From positions 4,216,001 to 4,280,000 of the forward strand of contig NW_024881329.1 in assembly GCF_018691265.1 (NCBI RefSeq): DNA of 64,000 nucleotides, given 5' to 3'. The notes under the pieces were generated by a model, which saw nothing but the letters and a program-made list of their open reading frames with translations, made no database searches and was not told the DNA's origin. Shown here one piece after another: positions 28,040 through 38,969 of the stretch. Source of the DNA: Tyto alba (lineage: Eukaryota; Chordata; Aves; Strigiformes; Tytonidae). Position numbers and translations under genes: made by a program. How positions within the stretch are numbered: position 1 is the first letter of the stretch; each line of letters begins with the position of its first letter.

Positions 28040-28600
28040 ATCCTCTAGTTAGTTTAGAATAATTAGCAAAAAGACAGTTCTTGTTAGCGGAAAAGTTGTC
28101 CTTTGGACTCTGAACGTAGCTCTTTGTCTCCAGTCTTCCACTACAGACCTTCCAGTGCAGCTGTCTCAGAAAGCAAGTGATAGCTGGGCAATGGGAGATG
28201 GAAGAATGAGATATTTTTGCAGGCTTCACTAGCACTGATTTGTACTGTCACACTTGGAGCATCATGAGTTTGCCATCTGCGATTGGCACCATTTGGGCAA
28301 AGCATGCATTTTTTTTAAGGGAGTGAACAAATAGTGATGAAATGACAACCTAATGATCTGCTCAATTTTCCATCTGTATTTTCTTCTAGAAATCTTGAAC
28401 TTATATTTTCTTCAGCTTCCTCATTCGAAGAAACTCATCTTTCAACAGCCATTTCCATCCAGAATTACTAGTGTTTCATGTACCATCTAGGGTGCTTTGC
28501 CTAATGTTTTCAAAACCAGCTGCAAAGTATAAATCTCCAGCACCTCATATTTTTAAATCACTGTATCTGCTTCCTTACCAGTTGTACAAAGTGTTTGGGG

Positions 28601-28620
28601 AAAAAAAAAAAAAAAAAAAA
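28601..28620. repeat. poly-A homopolymer (20 A)
   Basis: Uninterrupted A run preceded by GGGG. Simple repeat; a similar A18 run lies at 29395-29412 at the end of a purine-rich GGAAAGGAAAG block. Confidence 0.85.
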
Positions 28621-30180
28621 CGCATTTTCTCTATGGTGGAAAAACATTTTAGTCTCTGCTGAAATCCTCCAGGTTTGTTGATGTTCTGCTCAGCCTTACT
28701 GTCTTTTACTATCCTGTGTGATACTTGGATGATAGCCAGGCACATATAAATTGCTCCCACTCATGCTCTCTCTGGCGGTTTTATGTGCCTTTCACTGCTT
28801 CTAGCAGATATTTTAGTCAGCAATTTATTCCTATCACGTTTTTTTCTGCCTACTTTCTTTTCCCTTTTTAAAATGTATTACATCTTTTTGCCTAGAATTT
28901 ACTTAGTGTTTTAGGATCCCCGTGGATCGATGGGTCAAAGACTACAATGGCAAAATCGAGGCTTTCTCGTTAGGCTTGTAGAAGGGAGTAGGAGGCCAGA
29001 AGTGAGACTCAAACTGCCCAATTTCAATGCTTTGCCGTGCCAAGGGGCAGAGAGTGGGCAGGACTTTGAAGCTGGAAGTGCCCATCTTCCCCTCGGGACA
29101 TCTCGCTCAGTACACTGGAGCCAGCGCAGAGAGGAGGCTTCCCATGCCAGACAAAAGGGGTGATACAGGTTCTCTCTTGACTGGAAAATGCAAGAAACCA
29201 GAGACTAAACCTGTGGTGCTCCTAGAAACATTTCATTCATGATTTTCCTCTGAGTACCACACATGTACACCAAACAGAGTCTAAATTTTGGACAAACCCG
29301 TAACTTAGCCTCTATTAGGTATCCTGATTTTTCATTATATTTTTTCCTGAAGATTAGAAGAAAGAGCAGAAAAGGAAAGGAAAGAAAAAAATTTAAAAAA
29401 AAAAAAAAAAAAGGCACTAAATAATTTAAGGAGCTTCTGTCTAAAGGCAGAAGAAAATGAGCATTATGGATTCAGGCTGAACCTTCCCTTGCAGCCCCCC
29501 AGTTGAAAAATTGGCTTTCACCAACTTAGAAGAGTTTCTCGCTTGCTGTGAATTGTGTAATTCAAACGGCAATCCTAGTGAAGGCTGTGTCACTGCGGGG
29601 ATGAAAGTGTAAAACCCAACCGTGCCCCACTCCCAGCCCTGGCCACAGAGCCAGCTGCTATACACTCACGGCAGCAAAAATAACTATGGGCATTCTGTGG
29701 CCTGTGCTGGTAATTGGACCCAAATGTAACAAAAAGCATCAGTCAGTCCTATCTTAAAGTTGATTAGATCACTGCAAGCAGAGCAGATATTTACTAGAGC
29801 ATATTGATATTATTAAGGCATGTAAGCATGTTACAAGTTTATCGTGTTTTCAGGAAAAACATGGACCCAGTAATAACAAAAACCCACAGAAACTTGATTG
29901 TGGGACTTAGTTCTCTATCCCAGCACATCTCTTTAAAAGCCCATTTGTCACGTGTTCATCCAGGTATAAAATGAGTGTCAAAGCACACACCAGAGGTATT
30001 AACAGGCCTGTCCTCATCCAGTTCTGACTGAAATTAAATTGGATTTAATTTCTAATGCTACGTTTGATAAGCTGTGAATCTGTGGTGTCCTCATAGAGGT
30101 TGTGAACCTAATTAAGAAAACTGTCATTTTAATATTGCATTTGTATCGCATGGTTTGTTGCAATTTTCTCACGTGCTGCT

Positions 30181-30210
30181 GCTAAACAAACCTTCCCTTT
30201 GCCTTTGTAG
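30181..30210 (+). promoter_or_regulatory. KCNQ1: 3' splice site of KCNQ1 last intron
   Basis: A pyrimidine-rich stretch CCTTCCCTTTGCCTTTGTAG ends in AG at 30209-30210, directly before the first codon of the last exon. A plausible branch point is the CTAAA at 30182-30186, about 25 bases upstream, although it matches only part of the loose vertebrate yUnAy consensus. The exon begins in phase 0 with GTT (valine), the same codon at which the human last exon begins (Val599), which supports this acceptor over alternatives. Confidence 0.9.
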
Positions 30211-30411
30211 GTTACACAAATGGACCAGAAACTGAACCTCATTACAGATATGCTGCATCATCTGGTTTCCCGTCAGCAGGGGGATCAAGGGAACAACAGA
30301 TCATCTCAGAGAGGCAACAATGTCAGTTCAGATCTTTTCCTCCCTAATAACACCCTGCCGACCTACGAGCAACTGACAGTACCGAAAATAAACGAAGATG
30401 ATATATCCTGA
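30211..30411 (+). CDS. KCNQ1: KCNQ1 (Kv7.1) last coding exon, C-terminal 66 residues
   Basis: KCNQ1 is the pore-forming subunit of the slow delayed-rectifier potassium channel (with KCNE1 in heart and inner ear) and of epithelial K+ channels. Only its C-terminal tail lies here, exon phase 0, ending in TGA at 30409-30411. The first 19 residues (VTQMDQKLNLITDMLHHLV) align almost residue for residue with the end of the human helix D tetramerisation coiled coil, with heptad-spaced hydrophobics. A polar Gln/Gly/Asn/Ser/Arg linker follows, then DLFLPNN and the invariant LPTYEQLTVP. The tail ends KINEDDIS. LPTY is the PY motif that Nedd4-family ubiquitin ligases use to control channel surface density in mammals. 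The exon encodes 66 residues against 78 in human; the missing ones fall in the Gly-rich linker. The internal ATG at 30220 is not a start codon; the reading enters from the upstream exon. KCNQ2-5 paralogues lack this LPTYEQLTVP tail, so the call is secure. Confidence 0.97.
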   Translation, partial: VTQMDQKLNLITDMLHHLVSRQQGDQGNNRSSQRGNNVSSDLFLPNNTLPTYEQLTVPKINEDDIS

Positions 30412-30727
30412 TGTGGTATAAGGCTGGGTTGGGTTCTTCCCACCTTTCTCCTTTAAATGGGACTGAATGTTGAGAACCTGGAAGGAATTAAGTTCATTGG
30501 CCATCCAAGAAAACGCACGACTACTATACCTGTACCACCAGTCTCAAGTACGCTCTTAGAAAGCCGCCCGCCGTAGCCGAGGGATTGCCAGGCTCTCTTC
30601 TCCCAGGCAAAACTCACTGAAGCTCCACGTTGATTTTGTCCAGAAAGAAATGATCACAACTCACTATTTCTCAGAAAGACCAAAACGATGTAAAGACAGG
30701 CAAAGTGGCAAGGATATAGAGCTCCTT

Positions 30728-30770
30728 TAATAATAATAATAATAATAGTAATAATAATATTCTAATAATA
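30728..30770 (+). repeat. (AAT)n microsatellite in KCNQ1 3'UTR
   Basis: About thirteen TAA-type units, interrupted once by GTA and once by TTC. It lies about 320 bases after the stop codon and would be transcribed in the KCNQ1 mRNA. Likely variable in length between individuals. Confidence 0.9.
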
Positions 30771-31099
30771 CTTGAACTTAGATGGAAAAAGTGCATTCTG
30801 TTTATGCATCTACAGATAGCGATATATTTCTACTACTAAGGTTTTTAAAACAAACTAGGGTAACTTATGTTGTTTTTATTGTATAAACGTACACTAACAT
30901 TCTAGAGAATGGCAAACCACATACTGAATGATTTTCTTTTTCTGTTTTATTTTAACATTGCTACGTAGTTATCAGATAATGACCAGATTTTTCAAATCTG
31001 TTTTTCTTCAGGGAGGAACTAATCCTTAATCTGGAACAATACTATTTATAGTGGAAAGTGCTATAGATTTTTTAAGATATCAGTTTTTCATGGGGAGAA

Positions 31100-31105
31100 A
31101 ATAAA
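31100..31105 (+). terminator. KCNQ1: proximal candidate poly(A) signal of KCNQ1
   Basis: Canonical AATAAA followed 8-15 bases later by CA-containing sequence, with a modest T-rich element (TGATTCTGCTTTCT) downstream. Use of this site would give a short 3'UTR isoform of about 0.7 kb. Confidence 0.5.
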
Positions 31106-32300
31106 GTATTACATAGAAAAAATGATTCTGCTTTCTAGAAAATCGTTGCCAAAGAATTTATATATAAATAGAAAACACCGTGGTCTGAATGTACTTGTCC
31201 TGAAATAGCTTTTTTAAAAAGAAGGCCCACTGCTTCTTAAATCTACTGGTTTTTAGCTTACAGTCACCAACAAGAGTACGAGAGGCTGAAGTGACTGAAC
31301 TTGCTGGTCAAGTGCTTGAGCTGGCCTCTCACTGAGCATCCATAATCCTTGCAGGAATCGAGGCCCCGGTTCAGGAGAGCATCTCTCAGCCAGACAGCAT
31401 ATATGACAATTTGACTAGTTTCCTGAATAATGTCCTGAGAAATTCAACTCCCTACAAGAGTCATTGGGTATTGAAAAGTGCCAGCTCTAATTTAGAGGAC
31501 CGAGGGCCTGAGCTACAACCCACGGAGCCGAGCCACGTTCCCCCACAGTAGGTGCAGTAAAGCCAGCAGGGCTTGGCTCAGTGTGATTTTTCACACATTC
31601 ACCGTGAGCAGGATTTTGATTACTAAGGTTGAAATTCCGCCCTTATGGATAGTCAGCACCTGTACCAGCCAGCCCTGCTCGGAACGTGGAACATTTTTAA
31701 AGCTGACAGAGTGTCAGGAAAAGCTATTTAGTCCGACGTGGTGGTGGTGGTAGCCCATACTGCTGGCAACAGAGGGAGATGTAGACAGATTTACCAACTC
31801 TTGCACTTCGAGCATCATATGCATCCAGTGCACCCTACTCCCCTCGCTGCAGAGCCTGTACCTCACGGTGGTCTCTCTCCCTCTCCTGGAAAACTGATGC
31901 CCTAAAGCCTCGTAACTTTGCACAGCAGTTAACGTCATCACTCTTTAAAATCTTTGAGCAGTCTGAGATACTGATGTGTAATGAACTGAGATCACAGGGA
32001 ACCTTCTCATAGCACTGCTCATATTCCAGGCTTTCTTTTCAACATTTCATCTCTTTCACTCGGACTGCAAAGAAAAGTATACTTTATTTAACTTTACAGA
32101 TTATGTTACAATTATCCAGCCTTGCTGCTGTACAGTTAGACAAATGTTAAGGGTGTAAAAATTTAACTTACAGACATAAACAGGAATTGTATCTGGGCAT
32201 TATGTTTTATAGAAATCAAAATTATTGTCATGATTTTGAACATTTTTTAAATGAGATTCACTGTGTAATTTCAGGTTATCAATCAGCCTGTTAATTTCCT

Positions 32301-32306
32301 AATAAA
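32301..32306 (+). terminator. KCNQ1: distal candidate poly(A) signal of KCNQ1
   Basis: Canonical AATAAA followed by ATACAGGACAACAG, which offers CA cleavage sites 15-20 bases downstream, and then the U/GU-rich ATGTCTTTTGGTTATT. Signal, cleavage dinucleotide and downstream element are all correctly spaced, so this is the preferred end of the KCNQ1 transcript. Confidence 0.65.
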
Positions 32307-33784
32307 ATACAGGACAACAGTGCCATGTCTTTTGGTTATTCTAAAATCCAGACACTTGATACACACAGGAAGGCTGTTGGCTTGTCTTTTCTTTCTTCTC
32401 TTAGCCCACTGTACAGTGTACGGGTGCCTTATTTGCAATGCAGGACTGGAAACCTGCTGATTCCTTACTAGGGAAATAAAAGAAAAATGGGAATTAAGCT
32501 GGGGTGGCTTTAGGGAGAAAGGTGTGTCTTGTAGCCCTTGCTGAAAGCAGCCAGGTCTCTGCATTTCCAGGGGCGTTGTGCTAACCAAAAAAACGCATCC
32601 ATTCCTACCTGCTGGTTCCCAAGACTACGCTCACATTTTCTGTTTGGCAGCTAATACCAGTGATAACAGTCTGGCATAGCAAACATTTCATGAAAAAGAT
32701 AATTTCCCTTTCTTGGTGTGTCAGTTGGTCTATATCCAACTGAAAATCACTGTTACCAGAATGATGGGAATAATCAGGTTTTTCAGATTCTCAAGGCTGA
32801 TGGCAAGTGCTCCTGAGATCAGTGATTCCCCACTTGGGTCCAGCTGATCCTTTCAGAAAAGGCACCAGCTCTGAGACCTGCTACTTCAAATCCACCTCAC
32901 CCTAAAAAAAAATATGATCCATTTTCCCAGCTGAAGAGGGTTGTCATGAAATGAGCCATCCAAATTTGCCACCCAGCTGCCCAGAGCTAGCCATCCCCAA
33001 GTGCTCACCAGAGAGAGGTCTGGCCCCTCTGCTCGGGGAACTGGACTGGATTTATCTTGCCTGCTGGGGCCTCATACATCAACGACTTCTCCTGGGAGTA
33101 GGTACCTCAGCATCTTTCTTTCACAGAGCATTGTAGAAAAGCGGCAGCAGGAAGATGAGCTGAACAGTTCAACGCTGGACCGGTCTGCAGTAACCAGCGT
33201 GCAGTGATTGTGTGTTTCTGCTGAACCCTTTATCTGCTGGTGTCTGCTGGTCATCCAGCCTGTCCAGAGCGGGTTTTGTTAAGTGGGTAGGAAATGTTTG
33301 TAAACAGCTTGAAGGGGAACAAAGGAAACTGTAAGGTACGCACAGCCTTGACTTTATAATTTTCTATCCCAATTTTGTAAACTGTGTTAAAATAAAGGCA
33401 CCTGAGGCTGCAGAAAGGAGGCCCTTTCTTAGAGCAGCTCAATAGCAGTTTGCATTTCAAGACTAGTATAAGCTAGGCCTGGACCCCCATCCCTGCCTAA
33501 AAGAATAAAGGTCAGCTAAAAAAATGTTCTCTAGAAGAATGTGAGCTGGCTCAGCTTCCCCAGCCTGGGTGCTCTCCAGATGTGGAAGGTAAGAAGCCAG
33601 TGAATAGGAGAGGAGGAGAAACACGGGGCTGCCCGGCTGAAGGTGGTGATGAAAGCTCACTCTGTCTCAGTCCACAGCAGAGGCAGATGACCGGGCAAGT
33701 TTACAAAAAGAAAGATTAATGAGAGGAAGGGGGCGGGATGTGTGTGAGGGAGGAGGTTTAGGAGATGAGCAAAAGCATGGGCTC

Positions 33785-33970
33785 CTGGTTTGGGGGCCTG
33801 TGCTGCGATTCAAGAGACAGAAGCACTGTGCCTGGCATCAGCATTAATCTACTGTGTGACCTCAGGCCACTTGTCTAGTTAGACCACAAATTCCCCAGGG
33901 CAGGGACAGCCCCTTCCTACGGGTTTGCTCCGTGCCTAGCTCAAAGGGACCTACACTCTGGGGACCTGAG
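33785..33970 (+). mobile_element. MIR-like SINE relic
   Basis: CTACTGTGTGACCTCAGGCC followed by TTAGACCACAAATTCCCCAG, GGCAGGGACAGCCCCTTCCT and GCTCCGTGCCTAGCTCAAAG matches the MIR-like order ('tgtgtgaccttgggc', then 'ttagactgtaagctctttgg', 'ggcagggacc', 'gtacagcgcctagcacaat'). The Pol III left part is not recognisable. Confidence 0.6.
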
Positions 33971-34509
33971 GTACCACTCTTCCATAGAGAATTACTCAGG
34001 AGGTAAAAGCCACCCTGAAGCCCTGACTATACGCAAAGCCTTTATTATTCTGAGCCTGAGGAGTTTCAGAGTTGGAAGCACCCGCTGCCAAACTGACAAT
34101 TAGAGGATGTTGGGTCTGAGATCCCCTTTGACACAGCATCTTACAAAAGAAGACCAGAAGTCTGGCCATCACTCATTTTCACTCTTGTATTTTAAAGCAG
34201 GTTCGTTTCAAATAATGCAATGGGCCAGCGCTACGCTCAAATACTAGCTGAGGCAGAAACCTTTGGATGTCAGTGGATTAAACAGCCATTTTACTGCAGC
34301 AAGTTAAGGGCTGTTGTTGCTAGCAGACACCTCTGGGCTGATTTATCACCCATCAGTTCTGAGGAAGGTGGAAATATTCCAGGGCACTGAGCTGAAAAGG
34401 TCTGGGCAAGAAACAAATTGCTTTTTTAAATATAAAGAAGTAAAATACAGGAAGATTTTTTTTTTCCCTGGGATTTTAAGGGAAAAAAGGTAAAAACAGT
34501 TTTCAGCTA

Positions 34510-34765
34510 ATCCTCATGTACCCTGCTGAGCTGGGTATTACTGTTCTCATTTTACTGATGGGGTGGTGGTTTGGGAAGAGGAGGGACATTGAGAAGAAAA
34601 AGATTAGAGGCCTGATCTAACTCCCATTTATACCCTACTCCTGTGAAAATGCACTCGTGTGCTTTGTTTATGAACAGGAGTTGGGCTATTGCCTGCAGTG
34701 GGACTACTCAGTCCATGTGGGTCAATTTAATCCTTTGCAAGTTCAAAGTGTGTAGGAAAGACACC
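34510..34765 (-). mobile_element. MIR-like relic plus old amniote repeat fragment
   Basis: CTGGGTATTACTGTTCTCAT and TTTTACTGATGGGGTGG read as the reverse strand of the MIR-like body ('gtaggtattattatccccattttacagatgggg'). To its right, GCCTGATCTAACTCCCATTT and CTGCAGTGGGACTACTCAGT resemble another old dispersed motif ('gcctgatcc', 'cagtgggactactca'). They may be one composite element or two neighbours. Confidence 0.5.
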
Positions 34766-35884
34766 TTCCCGTGGTCTTTCAGTGGAAGCTGGGCTCAGTT
34801 GTGTGTGCAGCATTGCTTTCCTCACGGCCACAGAGCCACGTGAATTCACAAGTTTCTGTTTCCTATTTCTGCTTTCAAATTACTGGTTTATAATACCCTT
34901 GCATGCCACTTGTATTTTCAAGCCATGACAGCTAAAGGTATTTCTTTCCACTTCAGCAATATGAATTTCCTGACCTACCACACTCGAACACACACAATGC
35001 AATGTTTCTGCACGCAGAGCAAAGGCTTTTTAAATGCCCTCCCATTTAATTTAAAATAGCTCGTGTACCGTTTTGCATCCAGGGCTCCCTGAGCAGCAGC
35101 AGCTATGATGAAGGTGCATGAAAGGCAGCGAGTTGCTACACCAGTGAGATGTGGAGGTGACACTTCGCTACGTCCCTCGAAGGATTCACTCCCATACAAT
35201 AACTAAAAGTTGTTGAGTTCACACTGAAAATAGCAAGTAATTCTCTGAAGTCTGGCTTTTTTCTGTCTTGCCTGTGGGCTGGCTCTGGTGTCTAAGAAGC
35301 ACACATTTCAGCTGAAGCTTTATTCCTGCAATTACGATGTAGAGCAGATTTGTTTTCTGTGTCATTTCCCTGTCACCCAACAAGATGTGCGTTCACACTC
35401 AGCCTTTCCTCGGCAAGGACGTTAATACTGAGCCCCTCTCTATTCTACCTCAGTGCCTATTTTCACAAAACTTATAATAACTTAATTTTTTTGTAGACCT
35501 TGACCCTTCTGTCAAGTTAAGTTGAACAAGGCTGATGGGTTCAGAAGTTACTGGGGGGAGGCAAAACAAGCACAGCATGAGTGCATTAACCTCGTTTCCA
35601 CAGGAACTAGGCTAGAAGTCCTCTCTCCCTGCCCAGACCCAAAGGTCTGGAAGAAAGGTAACCCCTCACACTGGAGCAGAAGACAACCTCTACCTCCTGG
35701 GCTGAGGAGGAGATTTGCCGAAGACATGTTCCTGGGAGTCGGTGGCTCCTGCAAAGCTTGGTGCACCTTGCCTTTGGATCAGCTAATGAAAGATGCTGGA
35801 AAATAGTGTTTTTCTTATATTGCTCCCAGTGACAGTGACCTAAAAGCTTAAATACGACAAACTGGTTGGCACCACAACAAAGAA

Positions 35885-36500
35885 AACGCAGGTGCCGGAT
35901 AGGCGTATTGTGAAACGCGTCCATGCGTGTTATTGTAGCACGGCGTGGTGTCCGGTGAAAAGAGGTCTACGCCGCTGGCGAGAGCGCGCTGCCGGGGGAG
36001 GGCTGGCCCGAAAGGAACGGCATTGTCCCCCGTGCACATCGCTCCCCCACGGGCTGGCAACTGCTGCCTGCGGGGAGAGGCTTCCCGGGGGCCTGACGCG
36101 AGGCATTATGCTCTCTGCCCGTGGATTTGTGCCTAAGAAGAACTGATCTATAAAGCCGGTCTTGAAACCATCTTGGAGCTCTGTTTGCTTCAGAGCTAGC
36201 GTTGCTCTGGCGAGCTGCCCAGGGATTTAGGCTCAGTTAATCCAAGCTTGGCTCTCCATGGCAGACACCCGTGGAACAAAGGAAATAAAGCTTCCACGAC
36301 CCCGTCGAGTTGCTGGTCAATCATTCAGCCAGGTGCAGAAAGTGGGCTAGGCAGCCTTCAGCGAGCTCTCCGGGATCAGAGAGGGGCAAATCCCCGGCGG
36401 GGGTGAGCAGACGAATCTTTAGAGGTTTTCTTGCCATAATTTCCCAAGTCTGGGAGCGTCACGCTCCGAGCCCCGGTGCCTGTGTGTTTCGCACAACCTT
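35885..36500. promoter_or_regulatory. small CpG-rich block
   Basis: This part of an otherwise CpG-poor region carries a dense cluster of CpG dinucleotides, especially at 35890-36110 (for example AACGCGTCCATGCG, CTACGCCGCTGGCGAGAG). A second weaker cluster extends to about 36480. There is no TATA box or recognised exon. The overlapping open frames on both strands (up to 109 codons) are compatible with GC-rich DNA having few stop codons. It could be a promoter or enhancer of an unannotated non-coding RNA; this is inference from composition. Confidence 0.4.
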
Positions 36501-38138
36501 TAAAGCCAGCTGTGCTGAAATGCATCACGGCTGCTTTCTGTGCTGGCAGTCTTGTAGGGAAATAAAAAATAAGAAGCCAAGAAGGAAAAGCAATTCTATT
36601 TTCAGGTCTGCTGTTGTTATATCCCTAGGAGTATATTGATTGTTAATTTGTAAAGATTAATATGTTAGATAGAGTTGTTACAAGAACTACCAGTTCTGTA
36701 AGGACAATAAGCACGTATGAAGTATTAGAATTACAAGCAGCTTGTGAGATGCTATCATCTGCAACTGTGTGAGCATTGCCTGATAATTCGTTAGTCCTAA
36801 TAATCGCCTGCCTAATGGGGTTATTAACTGAGCTGTCTATAAATGGGATCTAAATGTAAATGTCATTCAAATTTTACTCTTTTTGCATCCTTGGCCCTTA
36901 TTCTGCACGTAAATCTTCTGTTTTAATTCTGTCCCCTTTCCTGGATTTCCCTAAGGATTTCCTTCTACGTGTTAATTGAAGCACTGGATGCGGGTTTGAT
37001 GGGCAGAGGGATACGTGTGCTTCAGATCACTTTTGGGAACCATCAGGTAAATTACCCACATGAGGACTGATTGCAACTGCACGAGGGAGTTTTCTGCAAG
37101 CCGCAACATCTTTTTAATCATGGTTTGTCTCTTAAAATCTGAATGACAGAAGATGTGCTTACCCCCGCTGAAACCCTCCTCTGCCCGTGCTGCAGGAGCT
37201 GTGGACTCACAGCCAGCACGACGTGTGCTCACTTGCAGCCATTATACGGCGGGTTTTAAATAACGCATTTGCCTAAATGGTTGCAAATGTTCCTCTGTTA
37301 TTTCAGCCTGCAATCAAGCAAGTATTTGCTTTTTCCATTTATTTTCCCTCCTGTGCTGTGAGGCAGGGGGATCCTCAGCAGCCATGGGACAGAAACCAGG
37401 GGCAGGGGAGCAGAAAGGCACACCAGGAGGCAGGTCCTGTCAGTGAGCAAAACGTAGTGCCCCAGGCAAACACGTTTCAGCCCCTGTTTACTGCAACCTG
37501 AGCACTGCTTTTACTACCCTGTCTTGATCTTCTTGCACCCAAGTGCTAAGCCTCAATACACCTCGAAAATACTCTGAAGTGTCCTGAATCTTAATTTCTA
37601 TTCAGTTCTCCCACTCCCATGAGCTGATCTGGGGCTCGATCCAAAGCTGGCAGAAGGCTGGCTCCGATGGCACTTGGGACGGGCCCCCGGGAAGTTTCCT
37701 GGTGCCTGCACCTCGCAGGCGCATTAGTCACTGCTCCTTGGCATTGCACAGCCTGTGATTAACATTTCCTTCCTACGCCAGTCCTTCAGACCGCCGCTTC
37801 GACTCTGACTTTTCGTTTTCTTCCTTCCCCCCTTCGTGGCTGAAGGGGAGAACAATTCCTGGAAAAGCAAAATGCTCTTTCCTCTGCTTTGCCGAAACCT
37901 TCACAGGGAGCTTCAGGGAGGAGAGAGGAGACTTTCGAGAACATATGGCTAAAAGCATTTGGGGTTTTTCAGATGGTAAATGACCGATGAGGTCTCAAAG
38001 GGGTTTTATTTATAAATGATAGACTCCTGAGAGAGAAATAATTGCTGCTCTCCCAGGCGTAAAAAAGCAATTCACCTGACATAAAACCCAGGGATAAAAT
38101 TAGCTAAATGAAAGCTAGATATGGCAACTGTATTAAGC

Positions 38139-38235
38139 TTTTTTTTTTTTTTTTTTCCTCTCCTGCTGAATGGTGAATCATTATGATTTTGTTTTCTCCT
38201 CCTTTCTTGGAAGGAGAAAAAAAAAAAAAAAAAAA
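38139..38235. repeat. T18 ... A19 homopolymer pair (imperfect inverted repeat)
   Basis: An 18-base T run (38139-38156) and a 19-base A run (38217-38235) lie 60 bases apart and are complementary. A transcript across them could fold into an A-U hairpin with a 60-base loop. Probably two expanded simple repeats by chance. Confidence 0.8.
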
Positions 38236-38947
38236 GCCAAAGCCAAAGCAGTGCCTTGGGTCTGAAAGAACAGATGGTGCCCTGGGCGGCCCTCCGGAGC
38301 GCTCTGTGGCGTGCATTCCTCCACTGCGCCGCTCAGATAACTGAGTTATACAGCACACGACCATCTGGTGTATGACACATCTTGTGTCCCCCGGACAATG
38401 CCCCAGCAAACCTCTTCAGGGGAGAGGTTAGTTTCTAGGGTAACAGCAGCATGTGCAGCTCCAGGCCTTATTGAGATTCAGGGCTCCTCACTTGTCCCTA
38501 TTCTTCTCCTCCCTATTGTTGTCACTTGAGCTTTTGCTGCTTGGTTACTCCGAGACTGACAATATCCATCAGTATTTTGTCCCCGGCCCAGAAACCATTG
38601 TCTCCAAATTTTGTTTCATTATTTATGTTTTCAATATCCAATGGTTGGCTGAAGCATCTGCTGTAGAGTGATAAGCCAAGTGCCTATTGAGGAGGACTGC
38701 GCTGCCGCCTGACAACGATGGTTTGAATTATTTAGGTTGTGGTTGGACAAGCCTTTGCAAAAGCCAGGGTATTCGTGAAGCACCAAGGTGACTTTATGTA
38801 TTTGCTTCAGTTTTTTTAGGTGCTCGTATCTTTTAATCCAGACCAAAAAAAAAGCTTAAAGCCTCCATAGGTAAGTCAGCCCTTGAAGAAGTAGGTCTGC
38901 TCATTGACTGGAGGTCTCTGGATTTTTCCTTGCTGGGAACTATTTGG

Positions 38948-38969
38948 AAAAAAAAAAAAAAAAAAAAAA
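38948..38969. repeat. poly-A homopolymer (22 A)
   Basis: Uninterrupted A run followed by GGGGGG. Simple repeat. Confidence 0.9.

Larger units (their letters stand above)
1..30210 (+). other. KCNQ1: KCNQ1 last intron, 3' portion (partial)
   Basis: This stretch precedes the last coding exon of KCNQ1 and ends in a good splice acceptor at 30209-30210, so it is read as the 3' part of the terminal intron (the equivalent of human intron 15). The donor and the preceding 62-bp exon, which in human encodes the segment ending in RVEDK, were looked for by eye and not found, so the intron begins upstream of the window. All open frames here are short, lack recognisable domains and often read through homopolymers. 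Contents that can be named are one CR1 LINE end, several worn MIR-like SINE relics, older repeat fragments and poly-A/poly-T tracts; the remainder is unique AT-rich sequence in which I see nothing further. The intron assignment is firm at its right end and inferred for the left part; a nested non-coding gene cannot be excluded. Confidence 0.85.
30412..32322 (+). other. KCNQ1: KCNQ1 3' untranslated region (end inferred)
   Basis: This sequence follows the stop codon and is AT-rich, with no sustained open frame. It contains an AAT microsatellite at 30728-30770, a 14-base perfect palindrome of A and T at 31156-31169, a few AUUUA pentamers, and a perfect MEF2-type sequence CTATTTATAG at 31042-31051 that is more likely chance in transcribed UTR. 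Two canonical AATAAA signals are candidates. The distal one at 32301 is followed by a T/GT-rich element, giving a UTR of about 1.9 kb; the proximal one at 31100 would give about 0.7 kb. The 3' end is inferred from motifs only; RNA 3' ends could move it. Confidence 0.7.
32323..35884. other. intergenic sequence downstream of KCNQ1
   Basis: No gene is recognised. Two old SINE-like relics lie here and are listed separately. Isolated AATAAA sequences at 33391 and 33504 have no convincing upstream exon. Open frames are under 75 codons, and none shows a domain. Confidence 0.7.

Noticed and set aside
1..30210. KCNQ1OT1-like antisense promoter / imprinting control region
   Set aside because: In mammals this lies in KCNQ1 intron 10, far upstream of the last intron, and no CpG island is present in this stretch. 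Birds are not known to imprint the locus.
30220..30222. ATG as the start of a 63-residue protein
   Set aside because: It is an internal methionine of the KCNQ1 last exon. The true reading enters from the splice acceptor at 30211 in the same frame.
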